From contig NZ_CAAKON010000020.1 in NCBI RefSeq assembly GCF_901212655.1, positions 123,722 to 187,721 on the forward strand: a stretch of DNA of 64,000 bases, read 5' to 3'. The translations under genes were made by a program, and so were the position numbers. The notes under the pieces are model-generated. The model worked only from the letters and a program-made list of their open reading frames with translations, searched no databases and was not told the origin of the DNA. Below, piece after piece: positions 25,313 through 34,079 of the stretch (its first letter is position 1; every line of letters starts with the position of its first letter). The stretch is from Olsenella uli. Its GTDB lineage: Bacteria; Actinomycetota; Coriobacteriia; Coriobacteriales; Atopobiaceae.

Positions 25313-26239
25313 TTATTTCACCTCGGCGAAGCGATTCATGACCTCCAAAATCTCTCCCGTGGTAATGATCTTTGCCTGAGTGCCCCCCCGCCAAAGACGA
25401 CGTCGAGCTTGGTCCGTCCATCATTGTCGCCAATGGCCAAGAACTGCGTCTTCTTGGCCGGCTTTCCATCGCTCGCATCCATTCCACAAGATCGGAGAGC
25501 TTCAATGATCTCGCCGCGGTTGTAACCTTGGGTTTCGCCCGACACCTTCACCTTCAGCCCGACTGGGTTTTCGATATCACTCGGATAGCCCCTGAGTCCC
25601 ATTTTCTCTGCCTTTTCTAGGACCTGCTCGACTCTTTCAGTTGAATTGTTAACTGTTCCAAGGTCGGAGAAGACATGCTTATGTCCGTGATAAGAATCGC
25701 GCCGAGGCGTCCAGACCGCAGATTCCAAGCTCCCAAACTCGGCAGACATCTTGAGATATACGCCCATGCAGGCATTTGCATCACAAAGCGCGTCATGATG
25801 CTCTCCGAGCTCGACACCATAACGATTGCAGAGCCCCACAAGTGAACTGGGAAGTCCGTGCTGTTGGGCAATCCGCATCGTATCAGCCGCCTCGATTACA
25901 GGCATCTCGATGCCGTACGCAGCCAAGCTCTTCCTGATGTGATGGATATCAGCACCATTAGCATTATGAGCAACGAGGATGTAATCGCTCAAGATATCCA
26001 GCAGCCCAGCTTCTTCGCAAAACTGAGGAAACGTAGGCATATCCTCAAGAGAGTCCCAATCAATGTGAAGGTGGTGCCTGTTCCATGGCGCTATTTCGCT
26101 CTCGGGGTTAATCGTCTGGCAAACAGGATCGCCGATACGATTCCCCCTCGAAGTCAGTCAGGATGTAGGCAGCCTGGCAGATTCTCTGTTGAGGATTGGC
26201 AGTTTCGCTATCCCAAAAGATATAGCCCTTGTCGTGCAT
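25313..26239 (-). pseudogene. DEDDh exonuclease with C-terminal BRCT domain, two frameshifts
   Basis: The ATG at 26239 directly follows the stop of the restriction-modification gene. The N-terminus has the DnaQ-type motif FWDSETANPQQRI. A C5 run (26143-26147) shifts the frame after DFEG; the other frame then continues NRIGDPVCQTINPESEI... and reaches VAHNANGADIHHI and GEHHDALCDANA, the remaining DEDDh motifs. A BRCT-like domain follows. A second shift at a C7 run (25383-25389) separates it from the natural C-terminus, ending NRFAEVK at 25313. Both shifts correspond to one extra base in a run. Decay, phase variation or assembly error are all possible. Confidence 0.75.
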
Positions 26240-29200
26240 TTACATCACCTTCCACTCAACGGGCCAGTCAGCGGGCTGCTCTCGCTCGTTCAAGGCTGGG
26301 AGCTGGGTCACGATATCGAGAGTCTCCATCGAGACCGTCACGACGCGCTCCACAAGATCCACGATGTAGCGCGGGTCATCCGAGTAGTCGTTGGGGTCGT
26401 TCGCGATACCGGAGGCCTTGTCCTTGCGAACCTGGTAGCGGTCCATGAGCCAGCCAATGGCGGAACGGCCGTTGACAACGTACTCGTATGCCCTCTCGGG
26501 AATGCCACGCAGCGTCATGCGCTCGGCAACATGCAGCACGGTCATGTCCTGGCCCTTGGGGTGGTCGTCATCTTTCTTGCACTTGCCGAAAGCCATCTTC
26601 TCGGTGCGGCCAGGGTCGACGGAATCGCCGTCCTCCTCGATTGAGGCCCAGGGCTCCACGGACTCGTAATTCACGTGTAGCTCTGCGAGCCTGCGGCCAG
26701 CTTCCGAGAAGGCTCTGAAGTCCGCCGCCAGCGGGATGCGCGGCAGCTCCTTCTTGAGGTTGGCGGCAAAGCGGCTACGGTACTCCGGCGAATGCAGAAT
26801 ACCGTAGACGTAGAAGAAGATGTCGAACTTGGTGAGCTCCTCTCCGCCGTCCTTCTTGAACCTGCCGACAAACGCGTGCGGGTACGCCTTGCGGAAGACC
26901 TCGAGCGCCTGGTCGGTGATGGCGTCGTGACGGGTAATGCCCTTCTCCTTATTCGAAGCACCATTGCCGAACAATGACGTCTGAGCACCGAAAGCCGCAT
27001 AGTCATTTGTATCGAACAGGGCCGCGCCAGCCTCGAACTCCTCGTACCAGAAGAGGGGAAGACACTGAGCGCCATCCGGATCCATGTGAAGGTCCGGAAG
27101 AAGCGAGGTCACGAAACAAGAAAAATCTCTCCTCGTCGTCTGGGAAAAGCAGATAACAAGGTTCTCAAGACAATGACCAGGTATTTGTTGGTAGGTCATT
27201 GCGCCGCCTTTTCCCTTCACCCCTCCCGTCGCCGTAAGAGCAGCCATTGAGGAAGGTATGGGTTTGTTGGTAGGTCCTTGCGCCCGCTCGCCTTCGGCGA
27301 GCGGGAAAAGGCGGGTTTGTTGGTAGGTCCTTGCGGTCAGTTGTTTGCAGAAGTAGACAGCCTGCTTGCAGAATGGTCTGTACATGCCCATCACAACATG
27401 AGATTCATCATATGTCGCATGTCTGCCGCGCTTCACATCGTCAAGCTGGTTCCTGTTCCAGCTGATAACAGTCGGGTCATACGTCACAAAGTCCTCGGGC
27501 TTTGTTCCATCCCCTTCCGCGGTATAACGATCAACCTCGTAGTTGAGTCTGCCGATCAGACCTGCCATGTTGCCCTCAACCCTGGAGGCGGAGTAGTTCC
27601 ATGCCCACGAGTCGCGGCCTGTGGCTATGCCGAGAGAGTAGGTCTGGAAGACGCCGGCGGGAGCCTTCAACTTTCCCAATGCAACCGGAGCGAAGAGGTC
27701 AAAGGACTTCTCCCTCTTGTCAAACCAGTCCCCATGCTCATCTGGCTCGATAGTAGTCCAGCTGACGTCACCATCAATCGCCGTGTCCCCAATGATTGAG
27801 AGCTTCTCGTCTCGAGACTTGTAGTCACCCACGTCGTGATAGTGAATCCTGCCAGCCCGATCGCCGTTCTTCTTTTTGATGAGCATCGTGACGGCAACGG
27901 GCGTCCTCGAGCCCTGCCCGAAGACTTTGCCGCCCTCCTTACGGGATTCCTCGCCCATCGTTCTCTGGTTACCCCTGAGGTCGAACACGTAAATGTCATC
28001 GACCTCCTTCCGGAAGCATCGGCGGATGCCAGCCATTGCCTGACCTCTGAGCCATCCGGCGTTCGAGACGAAACAGACGATGCCCTGTTCACCGATTCGG
28101 TCGGTCGCCCAGCGGAATGCGCGAATGTAAGAGTCGTACATCTGGCGCTTATTGCTCGCGTCAGACGCTTGGACATAGGTCTGTTCAAGCCTCAAGTCCA
28201 GCGTTGGGTAGGAGTCGTTGGCGTTAGCGTCATCCGCATTTTTCTGACCGGACGAGTACGGAGGGTTACCCACGATGACGCGGATGGGCAGGGCGTTCTG
28301 GATGCGTACACGGTCCGTGTTGTCATAGAAGACCTCGTCGTCGAGCGTGTTGCTCTCTTCGGTCATCTGGAAGGTGTCGGTAAGCACTGCACCGTCGAAG
28401 GGCACGTAGTCCCCACCCATGCGGGCGTGGTAGGCCTGCTCGATGTTCACCGACATGATGTAGTACGCCAGCAGCAGGATCTCGTTGGAGTGGATTTCCC
28501 TGGTGTACTTGCGGCGGAGCTTCTCGTCTGGAATGAGATCGCTCTCGATGAGGTGAGCCATGAAAGCACCCGTGCCCGCAAAGGGATCGAGGATGTGCAC
28601 GCCGTCGTCTGCGAGCGACTTGCCAAACTCACGGCGCAGTACGCGATCGGTCTCACGCAGGATGTAGTCAATGATCTCCATGGGGGTGTAGACCACGCCC
28701 ATCTTGTCCGACGCCCCCTTGAATGCAACCTTGAAGAAGCGCTCGTAGAGGTCGCGGATGAGTTGCTGGCGGGCAGCGTCGGACTGGATGACGGAGGCAC
28801 GGCGGCGTACGCTTGCGTAGACCCCTTCGAGCACGTCGGCATCGGACGCCTCGCCGATGTTGTGTCCCTCGAGCGAGGAGAGGAACCTGTTGATCGCTAT
28901 GGAGACGGGGTTGGAGTCCGCGAACTTGAAGTCTGAGAACAGTGCATCGAACACCGGCACCGTAATGATGTGTTGTGCCACCATCTCGATGGCGTCGTCT
29001 GCCGTCACGTGCGGGTTAAGCGAGTCTTGAAGGCCCTTGAGGAAGACATCGAAGTGGGTGCGGACGTCATCGTCTCCCCTCACAAGCTCGCCGATTCGCT
29101 CGATGTGCCTCTTCGCGATACGCGCCACGTCGTCAGCCCACTCGTCCCAGTAGATGCGCGTACCGCACTTCTTAACGAGTTGCGTCTTGACGGCTTTCTC

Positions 29201-31354
29201 CCAGCGCTCAACCGGGAAGAGTGATAGCTTCATCTGGACGCCCGAGGCGATCTCAGCCGCCTTGGCGTCCTCCCTCTCCTTCGCCGAGGGACCATTGCCG
29301 TCCCAACCCTCGTGGTTCTTACCCGAGTCAGCAAGCTTGTTCTTGTTTGCCTCCTGGAGAAGATTGAGCTCGTTGACGCGAGCCTCGATACGCTCGTCGT
29401 GAGAGCGCAGTGCCTGCAGGATGCTCCAGACGTTCGCGAAGACCTTGGAGTCGTCAAGGGCCTCCTCCGGACTCATGCCTGCCGGCACGAAGATGGGCAG
29501 GATGATGTAGCCGTAATCCTTGCCCTCCGCACGGCGCATGACGCGGCCCACAGCCTGGACCACGTCCACCGTGGAGTTCTTGGCGTTGAAGAAGATGACG
29601 GCGTCCAGGTTAGGCACGTCGATGCCCTCCGCCAGGCAACGGGCGTTCGTGAGGATGCGGCACTTGCCCTCCGGAACGTCCTCCCCCAACCAGGCGATGT
29701 TCTTGGTGCGAACGTCTGCTCTCATGTTGCCATCGACGTGCTTGAGCTCGCACTCGAGCCCGTAGCCCTCCTCCGCGGCATCTTCGGCGTAGCCTTCAAC
29801 GATCTTGTTGAACGTCTCACAGATGGTCTTGGAAGCGTTGATTGTGGAGCAGAAACCCACAGCTCGGCGCAACGGCTTGGCATGGGCGGCAAGCACGTCC
29901 ATGTCGTCGACTACGAGCATGTCGCCCAGGCCCGTAGCATCCTCCGGCGCTGCCTCGCCGTGGTCGACGAGGCCCTTCCAGCAGCCGATGATCTTACCAA
30001 TGTCCTCCGGGTCGAGACTGACGGCATCGACGCCCTCATCGTCATAAGCGGCAATGCGCTCACCTATGGCGTCCTCCATAACCGTAAGAACGACGACCTT
30101 ATAGTCGGTGAGCAGCCCCCTCTCGACCGCCTCGCCAAACTTGATTTGGTACGCGGTGGGACCATAAATGGATTCGTCGTCCATGGAGGCGATGGTGTAG
30201 TCCTCCTCGGCGCCCTTACGTTTTGCCGTCTCGCCATAGATGCGTGGAGTGGCCGTCATGTAGAGGCGCATTTTGGCGGCGACGTTCTCGTCGTAATGCA
30301 CCTTCATGAAGGCGGAGGCCTCGGCCTTGGAGACGCCGGGCAGGGTGTTGCCCGTAGTGCGGTGTGCCTCGTCGCAGATAACGAGGTCGAACTCGGGAAT
30401 GCCGAGCTGCTGGGCCTTGTGGATGACATCTATGGACTGGTAGGTGGAAAACACGACGATGAGGCCATCGTCGTTGGAGGCAGAGCACGCAGCGTAGGCG
30501 TTCGCGAGGCTCTCGGCACTTGTGGTGGCCGGGTACTCGAAGTCCATGAGCGTCATGGGGACGGAGTCCTCGAGGCGCGAGGCCCTCGAGTCAGAGCATA
30601 CGACGAGCGGCGACATCCTCACCCTGCTCTGAGCCATCCACTCTCGCATGGACTGACCCACGAGGGCGATGGAGGGCGCACAGAACAGCACCGTCTTGGT
30701 CCCGAGCCCCTCGGGATCCAGGTACTCTTCGGCCAGGCGCAGCGACATGAGGGTCTTGCCCGTGCCGCAGGCCATGACCGCCTTGCAGCGGTCGTTGCTC
30801 TCGAAGGCCTCCTCGATCTTGGCGACCGCCTCCTCCTGGTGCGGGCGCAGATCATACGTCACGCGCTCGGATGCGGGGGCACCATCGATGAACGGCGTCC
30901 AGTCGAGGTTGGAGACGGCCATCTTCTGGGTGTCCACAAAGATGGCGCCCGACTTCTCGAGTTGCTGTTCGAGGTGCTTGCCGGCTCTCGCCGCAGAGGT
31001 CATGATCATGAGCTCTGCGATGTCATCGTCATAGGCCGCGCGGGCGAAAAACGAGTCGCAAACACCCTTGGGGAGGTCCTTGGACGCGTCATAGCACTTG
31101 CACTGGATGGCACACCAGAAGCCGCCGGTCACCGTCTGCGCGACGAGGTCAATGCCCGTGTCCTGGGCGTCATGGATGGGGCAATCGCTCCAGCCGAGAG
31201 CCTGCTCGAGCGTTCCCACGCGAGAGAAGTAGCCGGCCCAGAACGAATCGTTGCACAGATACCAGACGCAGGCAGCCTCGTACTTGGTGCCCTTCTCCTT
31301 CTCGGTAAGGCTCCCGTTGACTATGGGGTCGAGCGCGTCGTAGACGGACTTCAT
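26240..31354 (-). CDS. Type ISP single-polypeptide restriction-modification enzyme
   Basis: A 1704-residue protein with the domain order of LlaGI/LlaBIII-type enzymes. An Mrr-like nuclease comes first (D66 in QDTGIDL, then QCK at 84-86). A superfamily 2 helicase/translocase follows (CGTGKT about 196, CDEAHRTTGN, QAVGRVMRRAEG). An N6-adenine methyltransferase (DPFAGTGAFM about 920, NPPYSSG about 1028) and a C-terminal target-recognition region complete it. It would methylate one strand of an asymmetric site and cleave unmodified DNA after translocation. The ATG has AGGAG at 7-nt spacing. The target region carries an odd repeat block at 27181-27340. The divergent HTH gene may regulate it. Confidence 0.92.
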   Translation of the reverse strand: MKSVYDALDPIVNGSLTEKEKGTKYEAACVWYLCNDSFWAGYFSRVGTLEQALGWSDCPIHDAQDTGIDLVAQTVTGGFWCAIQCKCYDASKDLPKGVCDSFFARAAYDDDIAELMIMTSAARAGKHLEQQLEKSGAIFVDTQKMAVSNLDWTPFIDGAPASERVTYDLRPHQEEAVAKIEEAFESNDRCKAVMACGTGKTLMSLRLAEEYLDPEGLGTKTVLFCAPSIALVGQSMREWMAQSRVRMSPLVVCSDSRASRLEDSVPMTLMDFEYPATTSAESLANAYAACSASNDDGLIVVFSTYQSIDVIHKAQQLGIPEFDLVICDEAHRTTGNTLPGVSKAEASAFMKVHYDENVAAKMRLYMTATPRIYGETAKRKGAEEDYTIASMDDESIYGPTAYQIKFGEAVERGLLTDYKVVVLTVMEDAIGERIAAYDDEGVDAVSLDPEDIGKIIGCWKGLVDHGEAAPEDATGLGDMLVVDDMDVLAAHAKPLRRAVGFCSTINASKTICETFNKIVEGYAEDAAEEGYGLECELKHVDGNMRADVRTKNIAWLGEDVPEGKCRILTNARCLAEGIDVPNLDAVIFFNAKNSTVDVVQAVGRVMRRAEGKDYGYIILPIFVPAGMSPEEALDDSKVFANVWSILQALRSHDERIEARVNELNLLQEANKNKLADSGKNHEGWDGNGPSAKEREDAKAAEIASGVQMKLSLFPVERWEKAVKTQLVKKCGTRIYWDEWADDVARIAKRHIERIGELVRGDDDVRTHFDVFLKGLQDSLNPHVTADDAIEMVAQHIITVPVFDALFSDFKFADSNPVSIAINRFLSSLEGHNIGEASDADVLEGVYASVRRRASVIQSDAARQQLIRDLYERFFKVAFKGASDKMGVVYTPMEIIDYILRETDRVLRREFGKSLADDGVHILDPFAGTGAFMAHLIESDLIPDEKLRRKYTREIHSNEILLLAYYIMSVNIEQAYHARMGGDYVPFDGAVLTDTFQMTEESNTLDDEVFYDNTDRVRIQNALPIRVIVGNPPYSSGQKNADDANANDSYPTLDLRLEQTYVQASDASNKRQMYDSYIRAFRWATDRIGEQGIVCFVSNAGWLRGQAMAGIRRCFRKEVDDIYVFDLRGNQRTMGEESRKEGGKVFGQGSRTPVAVTMLIKKKNGDRAGRIHYHDVGDYKSRDEKLSIIGDTAIDGDVSWTTIEPDEHGDWFDKREKSFDLFAPVALGKLKAPAGVFQTYSLGIATGRDSWAWNYSASRVEGNMAGLIGRLNYEVDRYTAEGDGTKPEDFVTYDPTVISWNRNQLDDVKRGRHATYDESHVVMGMYRPFCKQAVYFCKQLTARTYQQTRLFPLAEGERAQGPTNKPIPSSMAALTATGGVKGKGGAMTYQQIPGHCLENLVICFSQTTRRDFSCFVTSLLPDLHMDPDGAQCLPLFWYEEFEAGAALFDTNDYAAFGAQTSLFGNGASNKEKGITRHDAITDQALEVFRKAYPHAFVGRFKKDGGEELTKFDIFFYVYGILHSPEYRSRFAANLKKELPRIPLAADFRAFSEAGRRLAELHVNYESVEPWASIEEDGDSVDPGRTEKMAFGKCKKDDDHPKGQDMTVLHVAERMTLRGIPERAYEYVVNGRSAIGWLMDRYQVRKDKASGIANDPNDYSDDPRYIVDLVERVVTVSMETLDIVTQLPALNEREQPADWPVEWKVM
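27181..27340 (-). repeat. Repeat-rich block inside the target-recognition region of the Type ISP gene
   Basis: TTTGTTGGTAGGTC(C/A)TTGCG occurs three times (from 27184, 27263 and 27316), in three different reading frames. Between copies two and three is CCCGCTCGCC-TTC-GGCGAGCGGG (27283-27305), a perfect 10-bp hairpin. CCGCCTTTTCCC after copy one is inverted as GGGAAAAGGCGG before copy three. In the protein this gives a 45-residue segment between two TYQQ motifs that looks like an in-frame insertion. Nothing else in the gene is so repetitive. Confidence 0.75.
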
Positions 31355-31430
31355 GCGTTGTCTCCTTTGCCAGTGCGCAGATGCCTCCATTTTATGGGCA
31401 CAGCGGACAAAAACACGACTCGAATCGCAC

Positions 31431-31484
31431 TTGACCATCGTACGCAACGTTGTCTAGAATTACCGTTAGTTGGTAATCGTTACC
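31431..31484 (+). promoter_or_regulatory. Promoter and operator-like dyad for the HTH-ImmA pair
   Basis: TTGACC (31431-31436) and TAGAAT (31455-31460) are 18 bp apart. Overlapping and just downstream are alternating half-sites ATTACC, GGTAAT and TTACC (31459-31484), giving two overlapping dyads. This is the expected place for autoregulation by the HTH protein that starts at 31514, and it may also affect the divergent restriction-modification gene. Confidence 0.65.
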
Positions 31485-31513
31485 ATGCAGGGATTGAAGG
31501 AGAGAGAGCAGAT

Positions 31514-31819
31514 ATGAGTTCAATCGTGGGAAGGAGGCTGGCGGCCCTGCTTTCCGAGCGCGGGATGAGCCAGAAGCAGCTCGCCGAGGCGACGAACCTC
31601 ACGCCAGCCGCAGTGAGCAGGTACGTCAGCGGAGCGCGGGAGCCGCGCGCGATAACGATTGCCGCAATGGCGAAGGCACTTGGCGTCACGCCGGCGGATA
31701 TCACCGGCGACGAGGTCGAAAGGGAGACGGACGAGGCTATCAAGCTCATCGCCCGCAACGCCCACGCACTCACCAAAGAGCAGAAGGCGGAGCTCATCGC
31801 CGCCTTGGTCCAGGACTAG
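31514..31819 (+). CDS. Cro/CI-type helix-turn-helix regulator
   Basis: A 101-residue XRE-family DNA-binding protein. The HTH is at about residues 7-60 (LAALLSERGMSQKQLAEATNLTPAAVSRYVSG). A short acidic C-terminal tail follows. It forms a two-gene unit with the ImmA-like peptidase 8 nt downstream, the arrangement of phage/ICE ImmR-ImmA repressor-antirepressor pairs. It is divergent from the Type ISP gene, so it is a candidate controller of restriction-modification expression. The ATG has AAGGAG 11-12 nt upstream. Confidence 0.88.
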   Translation: MSSIVGRRLAALLSERGMSQKQLAEATNLTPAAVSRYVSGAREPRAITIAAMAKALGVTPADITGDEVERETDEAIKLIARNAHALTKEQKAELIAALVQD

Positions 31820-31827
31820 GGGGACGC

Positions 31828-32391
31828 TTGGTTTCACGCGCACGCCAAATCGAGATTGAAGTCGAGATCGTCGAGATGCTCAAGGACTACGGTCGCGCGA
31901 TGTACCCGATGAGCATCGGCAAGGTCGCAGAGGCACTGGGCATCGACATCGTTCCGTATTCCTCCCTCGATGAGAGGGAGAGAAGGCTGGCTCTCGCCGC
32001 GTCCGGGGACGCATTCGGCATACACAACGCCGACTTTACGATTGCGAAGATAGTCGTCAACGACATGACCGGGTCCTACTACAACCGATCGAGGTTCTCT
32101 GGCGCGCACGAGGTCGGCCACATCCATCTGGAGCACACGGAGGACACGCCGAACCGTGAGACGGAGGCCGACTACTACGCCGGATATCTCCTCGCACCCC
32201 ACCCGCTCATCCTCACCATGCCAAAGGGGGCATCGATCGCCGACAGGTTCGGCATCAGCCAACCGTGCGCAGACTTCGCGTACGACCAGGCACAAAGCCG
32301 GCTCAGAGAGGGCGGTGCCTGGAGGCCCCATGAGAAGTGGCTCATCGAGAATGCGACGTGGAGGGGAGGTGGTCTCATTGGACGGCCTTAG
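31828..32391 (+). CDS. ImmA/IrrE-family metallo-endopeptidase
   Basis: A 187-residue protease of the ImmA/IrrE family. The zinc motif is HEVGH (about residue 92), followed by the third-ligand region ETEADYYAGYLLAP. Such enzymes cleave a partner HTH repressor to relieve repression, here presumably the protein encoded 8 nt upstream. TTG 31828 is chosen because AGGGGGAC stands just before it; an in-frame ATG 16 codons later is an alternative. No damage-specific binding site was recognised. Confidence 0.88.
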   Translation: MVSRARQIEIEVEIVEMLKDYGRAMYPMSIGKVAEALGIDIVPYSSLDERERRLALAASGDAFGIHNADFTIAKIVVNDMTGSYYNRSRFSGAHEVGHIHLEHTEDTPNRETEADYYAGYLLAPHPLILTMPKGASIADRFGISQPCADFAYDQAQSRLREGGAWRPHEKWLIENATWRGGGLIGRP

Positions 32392-32393
32392 AT

Positions 32394-32426
32394 AAAAAAA
32401 GCCGCTGGAGCGCCAACTCCAACGGC
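32394..32426 (-). terminator. Minus-strand terminator downstream of ImmA gene
   Basis: On the minus strand GCCGTTGGAG pairs with CTCCAGCGGC (10 bp with one mismatch) and is followed by TTTTTTT. It would stop minus-strand transcription arriving from the right, although all recognised genes in 32537-33951 are on the plus strand. It may end an antisense transcript. The plus strand lacks a U-tract. Confidence 0.6.
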
Positions 32427-32536
32427 CATCGGCTGGCGTGCGGATGCACACCCTGTAGCAAAGAGCAGTATCTCACGCCAGCCCTTTCTTGTCATCAGAT
32501 TGCCGAGAATCGGCAGAAGGGGACTGGTCGAGAACC

Positions 32537-33265
32537 ATGTCAACCGATTTGCGCCAAAAAACTCATTGCTGCCAGGGGACGCTGCCGGGCATTCCGCCCG
32601 AGAGCCGCAGACAGCGCGGGTCAAACCGCGATGTGGCCCACGCCTACATGACAAAGGGGGTGATCATCGACCAGACAAACGGCATGCCCGTCATGTGGCC
32701 CGAGTCGAACGTCCCGACCGGAATGGTACCGTTCAGCGTAGCCATGGGCCAAAAGAACCCTGACTACTCCTGCCACGTCCACTTCTTCGAGAACGACGAC
32801 GTGATAGAAAGGTTCTGGAACAACCCCTGGCGCTACCTCGAGAGGCTCAGCCGCTTCGCGGGCGTCGTGGCGACCGACTACAGTACCGGGCCGAGTATGC
32901 CAGACCCCGTCAGGCGATACAACGTCTATCGAAATCAACTGACCGGAGCCTGGATGCAGTCCCTCGGGATAGCAGCGCTGTGCAACGTTCGCTGCCCCGT
33001 CTTCGGCCACGACTACTTTCTGGCAGGCGTGCCCCGGCACAGCCTCATATGCGTCGGCGAAGTAGGCTGCGTCAAGAACCGATACGACCGCAACCGCTTC
33101 GAAGGCGGCATCGTCAGAGCGGTTCAGGAGCTCGAGCCTACGGGGATCGTGGTCGTCGGAGGCGACTCGTACGGAGTCTTCGATTACGCAAGGGACTGCG
33201 AAATCCCGCTCTACTTCTTCAGGGGAAAGGCGGCGCAGGCCCACGCGCGTGTTGCCCATGTGTGA
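32537..33265 (+). CDS. DUF4417 family protein
   Basis: A protein of up to 242 residues in the uncharacterised DUF4417 family, usually found on phage and integrative elements. Recognised features are VHFFENDDVIERFWNNPWRYLERL, a block beginning FAGVVATDYS, and VYRNQLTGAWMQSLG, then a GxxGCxKN segment. The fold suggests an enzyme-like alpha/beta domain but no activity is established. The start is uncertain: ATG 32537 has AAGGGG about 13 nt upstream, while ATG 32648 would give a protein beginning near the domain edge. Its stop overlaps the next gene. Confidence 0.7.
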   Translation: MSTDLRQKTHCCQGTLPGIPPESRRQRGSNRDVAHAYMTKGVIIDQTNGMPVMWPESNVPTGMVPFSVAMGQKNPDYSCHVHFFENDDVIERFWNNPWRYLERLSRFAGVVATDYSTGPSMPDPVRRYNVYRNQLTGAWMQSLGIAALCNVRCPVFGHDYFLAGVPRHSLICVGEVGCVKNRYDRNRFEGGIVRAVQELEPTGIVVVGGDSYGVFDYARDCEIPLYFFRGKAAQAHARVAHV

Positions 33266-33605
33266 GAAGGGAGGCATGGGAGGCTTCGGGGGCCAGACGG
33301 GAAACCGGATGCCTTCCAACAAGGCGCAGATGGCGCACATCTTCGCCGACAGACCCGGACACCTGCCCGACACGCCCCGCAACCGGCAGACCATCGTCGA
33401 ACTAATCAATGACCCTGCCAACAGAGTCGGAATCGATGGAAACGGTAAGAGTTGGTACTCGAAGATTCAGCCCGACGGCTCCCAACTGTGGGCAAGCGTC
33501 TGGGGCAGCACCCTTTCGGACGCGGGAAAGAACGACATGCCCCGGGAATGGAACGACGAGACGGGCTTCAACAGGAACCCGTTCCGAAGGAAGAGGAGGA
33601 ACTGA
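33258..33605 (+). CDS. Small basic protein, possible nuclease toxin
   Basis: A 115-residue protein of no family I can name with certainty. It begins Gly/Met-rich, then has AHIFADRPGHLPDTPRNR, a D-x-x-G-x-x-WY motif, DGSQLWASVWG, and ends in RNPFRRKRRN. The spacing of the conserved His, Arg and the later Asp/Trp motifs resembles small barnase-EndoU-type RNase toxins, and an acidic gene follows directly, as an immunity gene would. This is inference from pattern and context. The ATG overlaps the DUF4417 stop; an ATG 6 codons later is an alternative. Confidence 0.4.
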   Translation: MCEKGGMGGFGGQTGNRMPSNKAQMAHIFADRPGHLPDTPRNRQTIVELINDPANRVGIDGNGKSWYSKIQPDGSQLWASVWGSTLSDAGKNDMPREWNDETGFNRNPFRRKRRN

Positions 33606-33606
33606 C

Positions 33607-33951
33607 ATGGAAGTCGCAGCTCATGACGCCTTCATGGCGATGTACTACGCACTTGAGGCGGCGACAGATGAGTACACTGACCCAGGCCTGAAGACCCTTG
33701 TGGAGGACGCCGACCCCTTCGTCTGGAAGGACCGTCTCTCTGCCGACCCAGCAGTCTGGGCCGAGTTCTCGAAGGAGTTCTCCGAGAACTACGAGGAAGG
33801 GGGCGTCTCGCCGGAGGAAGCCCGCTCCTTCTGCCGGCACTGGCTTGCCAAGCAGGGGCAAAAGCACGAATTCTACCAAGCCCCCCTCGTCGAGGCTTTC
33901 GACTCAGTAGCCACGCCACAAGATTGGGAAGCCGTACTCACAGAGCTCTAG
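33607..33951 (+). CDS. Small acidic protein, possible immunity partner
   Basis: A 114-residue acidic, mostly helical protein with many Asp/Glu, no signal peptide and no membrane segment. No family was recognised. The ATG lies 1 nt after the previous stop and has GAGGAGG 7-8 nt upstream, so the two genes are surely co-transcribed. If the upstream gene is a toxin, this is the natural candidate for its antidote. It is the last gene of the island before the fucose locus. Confidence 0.4.
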   Translation: MEVAAHDAFMAMYYALEAATDEYTDPGLKTLVEDADPFVWKDRLSADPAVWAEFSKEFSENYEEGGVSPEEARSFCRHWLAKQGQKHEFYQAPLVEAFDSVATPQDWEAVLTEL

Positions 33952-34079
33952 AGCATCGAAGGTCAGCAGGCCCTCGCAACGCCATGGCATTCAATTCCGG
34001 CCATCGCTCGCTGCCCCGTCATGAAACTTCTCGGCGACCTCAAGATTCAAAATCAAAATGCCATACGGCGCGCCAGAAG

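Noticed and set aside
27181..27340. CRISPR array
   Set aside because: Only three repeats, unequal spacing, located within a coding frame, and no cas genes nearby.
29312..31513. Long plus-strand open frame reading into the HTH gene
   Set aside because: It is antisense to the Type ISP gene. Only its last 101 codons, from ATG 31514, look like a protein, and these have their own promoter and ribosome binding site.
25313..33951. Complete prophage or integrative element
   Set aside because: No integrase, relaxase, terminase or attachment repeats were recognised; only defence and regulatory genes are present.
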